A stretch of 64,000 nucleotides of DNA from Paenibacillus sp. OVF10 (GTDB lineage Bacteria; Bacillota; Bacilli; Paenibacillales; Paenibacillaceae): positions 1,612,001-1,676,000 of the forward strand of contig CP094668.1 of NCBI GenBank assembly GCA_022836915.1, given 5' to 3'. The notes beneath the pieces were generated by a model. The model saw only the letters and a list, made by a program, of their open reading frames with translations. It ran no database searches and was not told the DNA's origin. Made by a program: the position numbers and the translations under genes. This document shows, piece after piece, positions 44,998-53,098 of the stretch. Positions within the stretch are counted from its first letter, which is position 1. Every line of letters starts with the position of its first letter.

Positions 44998-47900
44998 GTG
45001 GACGGTGACCATTTGCTACGCGATCTTGTATTAAATTTCACGCTAATTTTGATCTTTGTTTTCCTAATTCATCACTATCTGAACCATACAAATGCTACCC
45101 GTTCAACATCCATCACGACTCGGATCATTATTGGTATTACGCTGAGCATGTTGGGCACGGCGCTCTATTATTTCTCTATTGTGCTTGAGGATGGTACATT
45201 GTTGAATTTCCGGGCCAGTGTGTATCTGCTTGCTGCTTATTTTGGTGGGAGTGGATCTGCTTTCGTTACTTTTGCATTCATGTGGATGTTTCGGATTAAT
45301 ATGGGGCGTAATCCCTTGTTGGAGAACTGGCAGTATGCGTTGACAGAGTTGTTATTTGTTGTAGCCATATGTCTGATCTTTAAGTATATCAGGGGATTTA
45401 TGCAGAAGTGGTTGTCCGGAGCGTTGCTGGTGATTACTGTGTATGAACTTTCTGTACTAAAGACACATTCCCCTTCTCTGCTAATGATGGGGCAGATTCT
45501 CCTTTTTCAATGTATCTGCCTGCTGTCCGTTATATTATTCCTGTATTACCTGAACCAAAATCATCGATATAGGAGATTGGTCATTCAGAGGGATCAGGAA
45601 ATGCTGGAGATGCTTCGTATGCAGCCGGGTTTTACTTTTAAAATCCGAAAACAGAACGGAAAATTCGAGTATCTTGTGCTTGAAGGAGAGATGCTCTCCC
45701 AACTGGGCTTGGATATGAGTAGTCTGAAGCGAGATTACAAACTGGGCACATTGGATATTTTACCTCAGGAAAAGGTAGAATTTCTGCGAAAGCAGTTTAA
45801 CCGGGCATGGGAAGGGGAATCTTTTTTACGAGATTGAGCATGAAGGTTACTATTCTCTGGTGAACGTTCGCCCTCTGCGAGAAGAGGGTGTGGTGAAATA
45901 TGTCGTGGGATATGGACTTGATATTACGGAACACAGAGCAGTTAAACGAATGATTCAAGAAAGTGAAGAGCGATATCGAACACTTGAGCGAGTGTCGGCA
46001 GACTGGTTTGTCGGTTTGGATAACAATAGAAGTATTGTGTCGGTTAATCAGAAATTTCTGGATGTTCTCGGTCTCGGCAGGCAGGAAGTGATTGGGCGTC
46101 AGCTTGAAGAATTGTTGTTCATTGAGCAGCTGGAGAACTGGTTGTTCGTTTTCCAAAAAGCCTTACATCACAATATAGCACAGGATACGGAACTGAGTTT
46201 CATTGTTGGAGAAGGTCATGAGCAGCATGTTCGGGTTCACCTATACCCTGTTAAAGTATTAAACTCGAGTGAGAAAATTAAGGCAGTCATTCGAGACATT
46301 TCGGATCACTATAGACGTGTTAAGGCCGACAAAGCAAGCCAGGCGAAGAGTGAGTTTCTCGCATTCATGAGCCACGAGATTCGTACCCCCTGAGCGGCAT
46401 TATCAGCTTTTCGTTGTTGCTTCAACGAACAGATCTATCTCCACAACAAAAGGATTATTTGAGTAAAATCAACGCGTCTTCCCAAACCTTGCTTGCCCTC
46501 GTAAATGATATTCTTGATTTTTCGAAAATTGAGGCAGGCAAGCTGATTTTGGAGAAGGTCTCTTTTTCACCAGAGGATGTGATCAAACGTGTGGCAGATC
46601 AGATCGGTGTAGCCATCGGGCACAAAGATATCGAAGTGATCTTTACAACCGATCCCGATCTGCCGTTAACGGTGATTGGTGATCCGTTCCGGCTTGAACA
46701 GGTGTTATTGAATCTGCTCAGTAATGCGATTAAATTTACGGAGCATGGATATGTAACGTTGCAGGCAGAGGTGCTTTCATTGGAGGCGGAGCGAGTTCAG
46801 ATCCGTTTTGAAGTAGAGGATACGGGAATCGGAATGTCACCTGAACAATTGGAACGGCTTTTTGTCCCGTTTACTCAAGCGGAACCTTCAACGTATCGAA
46901 CATATGGTGGTTCTGGTCTTGGGTTGGTCATCTGTTATCTTCTGGTGACCTCCTTGGGAGGGAACTTGCGGGTGGATAGTGTGCTGGGAGAGTACAGTCT
47001 GTTCTCATTCGACTTGATATTTGAACTTGCAGATTCGGAAGAAGAAAGTTCCTTCCTGCAAACATACCCTCTTCTATATTGTGCGGATGAGGTGGTTATC
47101 GTTGAAGAAGATGAACGGATGGGCGCAAATCTGAAGCAGATACTCTACTCATTCGGAATGAAGCCGAAGCTGTATCCTTCGTTGAACCATATGATGGAAA
47201 GTGATTGGTGTGTCTCTCATGTAGATGGGGCAAGTTCCATGTTGATGATGATGGATATGGATGCAGAGGACACCGTCAACGGATCGTTATGGGAAAGTTT
47301 CATGAAGCGATTGAACCGAACCAAATTTCAAATGGTGGGTTATACCCATGCCTTTAGTGAAAATGCCCTGTGGAGTGAAGAGAGATCCTTTCGCCCGGAT
47401 CTCATGATGATCAAACCGATTACACGTCTGGGATTGTTCGAAGTGTTACTTGCACTTCAGGGTGAAGGGCCATTGGAGAAAAAGCGGATGATAGAAGGTG
47501 ATGAATCTTATTTGCTTAAATCCAAAGGGCACATTCTGATCGCTGAAGATCATGAAATCAATCAACTGGTCATTCGGGCCATGCTGGAACATACCGGATT
47601 CAAGGTGACGCTGGCAGACAGTGGCACGGAGGTTTTGAAGAAATTGGATGAACAAACATGGGAACTGATTCTGATGGATCTCTATATGCCAGCTATGAAC
47701 GGAATTGATGCAGCGCGACACATTCGCAAGATGAGGAAATATGATCGTACACCTATTATTGCGCTTACAGCGAATGGTTTAAAAAGCGAACATGAATTAT
47801 ATCTTGAAGCAGGCATGAATGCCATCCTGACTAAGCCTATACATGAACAACAGCTCGCAGACATTTTGGAAATATGGATTGATCTAAAAGGCATAAGGGA

Positions 47901-48234
47901 GATCAATGGAATTGATGCAGATAAGGCGATCAGACAGATGGACGGCAAGCCGCATATTCTGCAATATGCACTCACGAAATTCAGAATGGAGTATGGCTCG
48001 TTTCAGCAAAAACTGGCGATTCAGCTTCAGCAACAGCAGATTGCTGATGTCATTCGTAGTGTTCATTCTCTTCGAGGCGTAGCTGCGAATCTGCATGCAG
48101 TGGACCTGATGTGTGCGGTTCTCCAATTGGAATCGCTCTTGTCCCGTCCGTTATTCAAAGAAGAGGATCTGCGTTCGGCATTGGAGAAGGTACAACAGGA
48201 AATTGATAAAATTACCGAGTCCCTGCCATGGTGA
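44998..48234 (+). CDS. Membrane hybrid sensor kinase: 5TM, PAS, HisKA, HATPase, receiver, Hpt (two frameshifts)
   Basis: About 1,080 residues when repaired. Order: 5TMR-LYT-like membrane region (1-195), two PAS modules (one after the membrane region, one at [17 protein letters not shown]...), HisKA H-box SHEIRTPLSG, HATPase ([16 protein letters not shown]), a degenerate receiver ([23 protein letters not shown]), a true receiver ([13 protein letters not shown]..., phospho-Asp in [13 protein letters not shown]), and an Hpt domain ([11 protein letters not shown]). Breaks: T6 run 45822-45827 (repaired [13 protein letters not shown]) and C5 run 46386-46390 (repaired [14 protein letters not shown]). 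GTG 44998 has no good site; ATG 44994 with one more missing base is an alternative. No dedicated output regulator is encoded downstream on the same strand. Confidence 0.88.
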
Positions 48235-48254
48235 TCGAATGAAGCTGTGTGGTT

Positions 48255-48927
48255 TTAAGGTGTGAACTTATATCCGACCCCCAGATGGTTTGAATGTATT
48301 GGGGGTTTTTGGATTGTCCTCAATTTTTTTGCGAAGCTTGGTAATGTGCACATCGATGGTGCGATCATTAATGTACGCATCAATACCACGAATGGCTTCA
48401 ATCAGGGCATACCGACTGTAGACCTTGCCAGGATTGAGAATAAACAGCTTCATGATCTCAAATTCGGAAAACGTCATCTCTACGCGCTGGTTATTCAACA
48501 GAACAGTTCTTCGGGCCAGATCGAGAGATATTCCGGATTCCTGTTCAGTGACAACAGAGCTGTTCAATATAGAGTAGCGGCGCAATACGGCCTCAATACG
48601 TGCCTTCAGCTCCTGCATGCTGAAAGGCTTACATACATAGTCATCAGCCCCATCTGTTAATGATCGAATCCGCTCAGAAACCTCGGTTAATGAAGAGATG
48701 ACAATAATGGGGATTGCCGTATGTTGGCGCATGAGAGAACAAGGATTCTTATTACCCGAATCAGGGAGCATCAAGTCAAGAAGCAGGATATCAGGCCGCG
48801 CTTGAAGCTGTAGAAGACCATCTCTTGCGTTATCGACACGAATAACATCATACCCTTCACCTTGCAAATACAAGGATAATGTATCGCCTAACATGTTGTC
48901 GTCCTCTATGATAAGCACTTTCGTCAT
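48255..48927 (-). CDS. OmpR/PhoB-type response regulator (C-terminal frameshifts)
   Basis: Receiver (VLIIEDDNMLGDTLSLYL, phospho-Asp in DILLLDLMLPDSG, conserved Lys in VCKPFSMQELKARI) and winged-helix output (FSEFEIMKLFILNPGKVYSRYALI, DRTIDVHITKLRKKIEDNP). As assembled the frame ends PNTFKPSGGRI at 48268; adding one base in the T5 run 48306-48310 and one in the C5 run 48278-48282 restores the canonical NPKNPQYIQTIWGVGYKFTP with stop at 48255. Convergent with the hybrid kinase, ends 20 bases apart. Partner kinase not adjacent unless the hybrid kinase serves it. Confidence 0.87.
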
Positions 48928-49061
48928 GATATTCCTTTCTGAACCCCCTTCTTGTAGAAGGACTAAGATCCATGAATTACTTAATATACCTGATATTTAA
49001 AACATGCAACATGAAGATGTCAAGACACTAACATGACTCCAAGAAGGTGAGAGACTCCGAT

Positions 49062-49925
49062 TTAATGCTTGCCAAGATGTGGATCAGCTTCACGCTCGAT
49101 CAGGCGCATCAGTTTGCGCTCGGTAGCGCTCTCTGGCGCAGGAGTGTAGACACTGCAACGCAGATCGGAACTGCCCTGAACCTGCAACGAAGTCAGATCA
49201 AACAACATTTTGCCTGCTTTGGAATGCCTGAATTCGATTAATACGTCCGGGGCACTGCTGACACTGCTTTGTTTCCAAAGGGTATGAAAATCGGGATGTC
49301 TGTTCATCATGTCATCCAGAAATAAATTATACCATTCATCATCAACATACTGGCCATAGTAAGCACGAAAAATCGCCAGAAATCCGCTAACAAAATCCTC
49401 CCAGTTCACTGCGAGCCTGCGAAACTCCTTTCGATCAAATAACAGACTGATCATATTCCGCTGTTCGGGGGCAATCTGTTCAAAATCCATAAAAACATGC
49501 CGGGCTGCATCATTCCAGCCGACAATGTAACAACGCCGATCCGAGATCACGGTAGGGCAGTGATGAAGTTCTTGCAAAATTTTCTGCAAGGAAGGGTGAA
49601 GTTGAACCGGTTCTTCTTCCAGTGTGGGCAGCTCTGTATGATGCTCCATGGCGAGCGAAAACAGATACTTTCGTTCATCTGCAGTAAGCCTCAGTGCTGA
49701 AGCAATGTTATCCAACACAGAATGGGATACCTGAATATCCCGACCTTGTTCAAGCCAGGTATACCATGTTGTACTCACTCCTGCCAGTTGGGAAACCTCT
49801 TCTCTCCTCAGCCCAGGCGTTCTTCTCCGACTTCCAGTGGGTAAACCGACCGATTCGGGAGAAATTTTGGAACGCTGTGTTTTCAGAAAAGTGGACAATG
49901 CCTGTAACCTGACATCGTAGTTCAA
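49062..49925 (-). CDS. XRE-family regulator with MmyB-like ligand domain
   Basis: About 287 residues: HTH with the RRRTPGLRREEVSQLAGVSTTWYTWLEQGRD block and a C-terminal MmyB-like (PAS-like) sensor domain (VGWNDAARHVFMDFEQI...). The frame is open to 50042, but a perfect TATAAT lies at about 49969, too close for the ATGs at 49961 and 49952; TTG 49925 behind GAAGGTGA is my choice. Divergent from fabF; MmyB-type regulators often control a neighbouring reductase or fatty-acid gene and may bind fatty acyl ligands (family knowledge, uncertain). Confidence 0.8.
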   Translation of the reverse strand: MNYDVRLQALSTFLKTQRSKISPESVGLPTGSRRRTPGLRREEVSQLAGVSTTWYTWLEQGRDIQVSHSVLDNIASALRLTADERKYLFSLAMEHHTELPTLEEEPVQLHPSLQKILQELHHCPTVISDRRCYIVGWNDAARHVFMDFEQIAPEQRNMISLLFDRKEFRRLAVNWEDFVSGFLAIFRAYYGQYVDDEWYNLFLDDMMNRHPDFHTLWKQSSVSSAPDVLIEFRHSKAGKMLFDLTSLQVQGSSDLRCSVYTPAPESATERKLMRLIEREADPHLGKH

Positions 49926-50063
49926 TCCATCACCTTCAATCCTCGTTATCATGGTAGTCATTATACTATTATAATTGACAACTTGTAATAGGATATTCAA
50001 AAGTGCACTATTAGTGGCAGAGCGTAAGAGTAAGGTAGACAACAGGGCTGAAGGAGGATGGAC

Positions 50064-51301
50064 ATGGAACGAGTCGTGATTACAGGAATGGGAGTTATCT
50101 CTCCTCTGGGAAATGATGTAGATACATTCTGGAACGGATTGATTGAGGGTAGATCAGGGATATCGCATATAGAACATTTTGATACAGCTTCGTACAAAAC
50201 GAAAATCGCTGGTGTGGTCCGTGACTTTGATGGTGAAGAGCGTTTTGGACGCAAGGAAGCAAGGCGTATGGATCGATTCGTTCAATTTGCTGTTGCTGCT
50301 GCGGATCAGGCCGTATCGCAATCGGGTCTTGTGATGGATGAACTGGACCGTGAACGGGTAGGTGTATATATTGGTTCAGGCATAGGCGGAATCCAGACAT
50401 TGATGGAACAAGGCAAGGTCCTGTCAGATCGGGGACCTGCGCGAGTCAGCCCAACACTGGTACCTATGATGATATCCAATATGGCTGCGGCTATGGTCAG
50501 TATGAGGTTTGGTTGCTGGGGACCGACATTATCACCAGTAACAGCTTGTTCCATTGGAAATACCGCCATTGGAGAGGCTTTCCGGTTAATTCGTCATGGC
50601 GGAGCCGATGTCATTATTGCTGGCGGAACAGAAGCGGCTGTAACCGAAGTGTCGCTGGCAAGCTTCGGTAATGCGACAGCGTTGTCTACACGAAATGAAG
50701 CGTTCCAAGCAGCCAGCCGTCCATTTGATGCGGGAAGAGACGGTTTTGTCATGGCGGAGGGTGCTGGAATTCTGGTTGTGGAATCACTGTCTCATGCTCT
50801 AGCAAGAGGGGCGAATATTCTTGCCGAAGTGATTGGATATGGTGCCAGTTCAGATGCGTATCATATGGTAGCTACCCACCCGGAAGGACGGGGGCATATC
50901 TGGCGATGAAAGCAGCACTGAAAGAAGCACAGATTGAGCCTGAAGACATTGATGTGATTAACGCTCATGCCACCAGTACGGAGGCGGGTGACCTCTCTGA
51001 GACGAGAGCGATTAAGCAACTTTTTGGGACAGGTGCCTATGATATTCCGGTCACAGCGAATAAGTCCATGACGGGACATATGCTTGGTGCAGCTGGTGGT
51101 GCGGAGGCGATCTCACTTATCCAAAGTCTGCGGCATGGCATCATTCCTCCAACCATAAACCAGGAGCAGAAGGACCCCGAATGTGATCTGGATTATGTAC
51201 CAAATGAGGCAAGAAAAGCAGAGTTGCGGATTGGGATGTCTAATTCCTTTGGTTTTGGCGGTCATAATGCGGTTATTGTTCTTCAAAAATATTCTTCTTA
51301 A
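50064..51301 (+). CDS. Beta-ketoacyl-ACP synthase II, FabF type (frameshifted)
   Basis: About 412 residues, condensing enzyme of fatty-acid elongation. Active Cys162 in [16 protein letters not shown], then His in [11 protein letters not shown] and His in [12 protein letters not shown], plus FGFGGHN. The G5 run 50890-50894 lacks one G; restored it reads [21 protein letters not shown] 50064 is used because AAGGAGG is six bases upstream of it; ATG 50058 abuts it. It stands alone, without acpP or other fab genes, so it is probably an extra FabF rather than the housekeeping copy. Divergent from the XRE regulator. Confidence 0.88.
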
Positions 51302-51344
51302 GCCAAAAAGAAAAAGCAGCTTTAAGCAGAAAGAAAGCCGTAAC

Positions 51345-51386
51345 CAAAGAAACAGCGCTGCCTGATGGGGCTGCGCTGTTTCTTTG
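51345..51386. terminator. Bidirectional terminator
   Basis: CAAAGAAACAGCGC / GCGCTGTTTCTTTG perfect 14-base stem between fabF and the convergent nitrate transporter. Confidence 0.9.
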
Positions 51387-51446
51387 CTTACTTATGGATC
51401 ACTCGTAAACACTGTACCTTGGTTAGCGGCCAAGTGGTTGTACGCC

Positions 51447-52679
51447 TCAGGAAGAGAGGGATGTTGATTCCGCCATGCCTTTGTTACCTCGGCTCAGCCA
51501 GCTTACACGCCAGCGGGATTGCATGAAGAGAACCAGGAACAGGGAAGCTGCTGCAATCAGGCTAAGAATGACAAAACCTGGTGTATAAGATTGATAGCTG
51601 CTATACAGTTGACCGAGAATCAGCGGCAGTGCATACCCGCCCAATCCGCCAGCGGCACCCACAATACCTGTCATCAGGCCAATCTCATTGCCAAAACGTT
51701 GGGGAACCAGTTGGAACACGGAGCCATTTCCGGCTCCCAGACACATCATACCGAGGAACAACATGACTACTACCACAGGAAGTGGTGGCATGAAGGATAC
51801 TCCGATCAACATGATGCAGGCTCCTGTGTACAGGAAAGTCAGCATGCGGGTTCCGCCAATTTTGTCCGCCAGGTAACCCCCGACAGGCCGGAAGAAACTG
51901 CCTGCGATTACACAGAAGGTGGTAATGTCTGCGGCACGAACAGGAGAGAGCCCATACTGGGTGTTGAAGAAGATGGTGAGATAGTTACATAATCCAACGA
52001 AACCACCAAAAGTTACACAATAGAAGGCACAGAATACCCAAGCATCTTTTTGTTTAAGCAGACTTCCGTATTGGGATAATTTCTTGGGTTCAGGCCGGTT
52101 AGGGCTATTCTTGGCAAAGATAGAAAAGAGGATGAATACAATAGCGATTGGTATAATAGCAAGTCCGAACACAACTTCCCAGCTGCCAAAATGCGTAGCC
52201 AAGCGATTGGCAAACAATGTCGCGAGTACGGTTCCACTGTTACCCGCCCCGGCAATACCCATGGCCAGACCCTGATGCTCCTTGCCATACCATTGGCCTG
52301 CCAGAGGTAGCGCAGCAGCAAAGGAAGCGCCTGCGACACCAAGCAAGAGTGCCACCACGTACAGTTGGCTTAAAGAGTCGACCCATAACCAGCCGAGTAA
52401 TAAAGGAACTAAGGTGACGAGCATCCCGATCTGTGCGGTCAGTTTCGGACCAATATAATCAGACATGAAGCCAAGCACAAGGCGCAGGATGGAGCCGCCG
52501 AGAATAGGCAATGCGACCAGATTGGCCTTTTCCAGCGGAGTCATCGGATAATCCAACGCTATGACAACTGCGAGCGGACCAAGCATCCCCCATATCATAA
52601 AACTGATGTCAAAATACATAAACGCCCCGAAGAGGGTGGGCTTATGCCCGCTTTTCCAAAAACTTTTGCTCTCCATCAT
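51447..52679 (-). CDS. nasA: Nitrate/nitrite MFS transporter (NarK/NasA family)
   Basis: 410 residues, 12 helices. Both nitrate-signature glycine-rich helices are present: GIAGAGNSGTVLATLFANR (helix 5) and GMMCLGAGNGSVFQLVPQRF (helix 11). Conserved Arg in SILRLVLG and FFRPVGGYL bind the anion. Divergent from the nasB-nasC nitrate reductase, which supports assimilatory nitrate uptake. GAGGAG lies upstream of ATG 52679. A 170-base leader carries a two-hairpin antiterminator element and an intrinsic terminator. Confidence 0.92.
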   Translation of the reverse strand: MMESKSFWKSGHKPTLFGAFMYFDISFMIWGMLGPLAVVIALDYPMTPLEKANLVALPILGGSILRLVLGFMSDYIGPKLTAQIGMLVTLVPLLLGWLWVDSLSQLYVVALLLGVAGASFAAALPLAGQWYGKEHQGLAMGIAGAGNSGTVLATLFANRLATHFGSWEVVFGLAIIPIAIVFILFSIFAKNSPNRPEPKKLSQYGSLLKQKDAWVFCAFYCVTFGGFVGLCNYLTIFFNTQYGLSPVRAADITTFCVIAGSFFRPVGGYLADKIGGTRMLTFLYTGACIMLIGVSFMPPLPVVVVMLFLGMMCLGAGNGSVFQLVPQRFGNEIGLMTGIVGAAGGLGGYALPLILGQLYSSYQSYTPGFVILSLIAAASLFLVLFMQSRWRVSWLSRGNKGMAESTSLSS

Positions 52680-52740
52680 CCATCATCGCTCCTCATCCAA
52701 TTGAGATCTTCGTGATTTGTCTATGTGCGTGTTAAGGCAG

Positions 52741-52782
52741 AAAAAGGCCGCAATTCGTCCAGTTAAGAACGATTTGCGGCCC
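52741..52782 (-). terminator. Leader terminator upstream of nasA
   Basis: Minus strand GGCCGCAAATCGTT / ACGAATTGCGGCC with a 9-base loop, then TTTTTCTG, 62 bases before the nasA start. Located inside the transcript, so it must be overcome for expression. Confidence 0.85.
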
Positions 52783-52819
52783 CGTTGCCGACAGGCGGTA
52801 CACGTCATTGTGTTCCCGC
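52777..52819 (-). promoter_or_regulatory. Putative ANTAR-target antiterminator RNA, nasA leader
   Basis: Two adjacent hairpins on the minus strand: P1 (52795-52819) GCGG..ACAC-AATGAC-GTGT.CCGC and P2 (52777-52790) CGGC-AACGGG-GCCG, four bases apart. Both loops have six bases with A at position 1 and G at position 4, the ANTAR recognition rule. The 3' arm of P2 is part of the terminator's 5' arm, so the structures exclude each other. Confidence 0.75.
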
Positions 52820-52855
52820 ATCTGAGTTGATCACAGCACTGTGATTTTGATTCAA

Positions 52856-52885
52856 ATTATAATCAAGAGAAAATATATATGTCAA
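52856..52885 (-). promoter_or_regulatory. nasA promoter
   Basis: Minus strand -35 TTGACA (52880-52885), 18-base spacer, -10 TATAAT (52856-52861): full consensus hexamers. The -35 lies inside a TnrA/GlnR-like dyad. Confidence 0.75.
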
Positions 52886-52896
52886 CAAAAATTACA
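52880..52896. promoter_or_regulatory. TnrA/GlnR-like box 1
   Basis: TGTCAACAAAAATTACA matches TGTNANAWWWTNTNACA with two mismatches; overlaps the nasA -35. Confidence 0.55.
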
Positions 52897-52942
52897 TGTA
52901 ATTTTAAATAATTCGTTTTTTAATCGTTATTCGCACTTTTAA

Positions 52943-52959
52943 TGTTAATTTAGTTGACA
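52943..52959. promoter_or_regulatory. TnrA/GlnR-like box 2
   Basis: TGTTAATTTAGTTGACA matches the consensus with two mismatches; overlaps the nasB -35. Confidence 0.55.
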
Positions 52960-52982
52960 TTAGATTGGGATTCCCTTAATCT
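52954..52982 (+). promoter_or_regulatory. nasB promoter
   Basis: -35 TTGACA (52954-52959), 17-base spacer, -10 TAATCT (52977-52982). Confidence 0.7.
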
Positions 52983-52993
52983 GAATCTAATAT

Positions 52994-53035
52994 GAATCCA
53001 CACAAAGGCGTGTGGATTCCGGAGGCAACGGTGCC
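52994..53035 (+). promoter_or_regulatory. Putative ANTAR-target antiterminator RNA, nasB leader
   Basis: P1 (52994-53019): GAATCCACAC-AAAGGC-GTGTGGATTC, a perfect 10-base stem. P2 (53024-53035): GGC-AACGGT-GCC. Both hexaloops have A at 1 and G at 4; they are four bases apart, as in the nasA leader. P2 overlaps the 5' arm of the terminator that follows. The P1 stem sequences differ completely between the two leaders while the loop rule is kept. Confidence 0.78.
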
Positions 53036-53066
53036 CTTTTCCGAATTGTGGAGAAGGGATTTTTCT
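53034..53066 (+). terminator. Leader terminator upstream of nasB
   Basis: CCCTTTTCC / GGAGAAGGG stem with a 7-base loop, then ATTTTTCTG, 33 bases before the nasB start. Confidence 0.85.
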
Positions 53067-53098
53067 GTTTATTTTCAGGTGAGAGATAGGGGCAGCCC

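Noticed and set aside
45822..46390. Programmed frameshifting in the hybrid kinase
   Set aside because: No slippery heptamer with downstream stimulator; the same type of one-base loss occurs in unrelated genes across the window, so assembly error explains it better.
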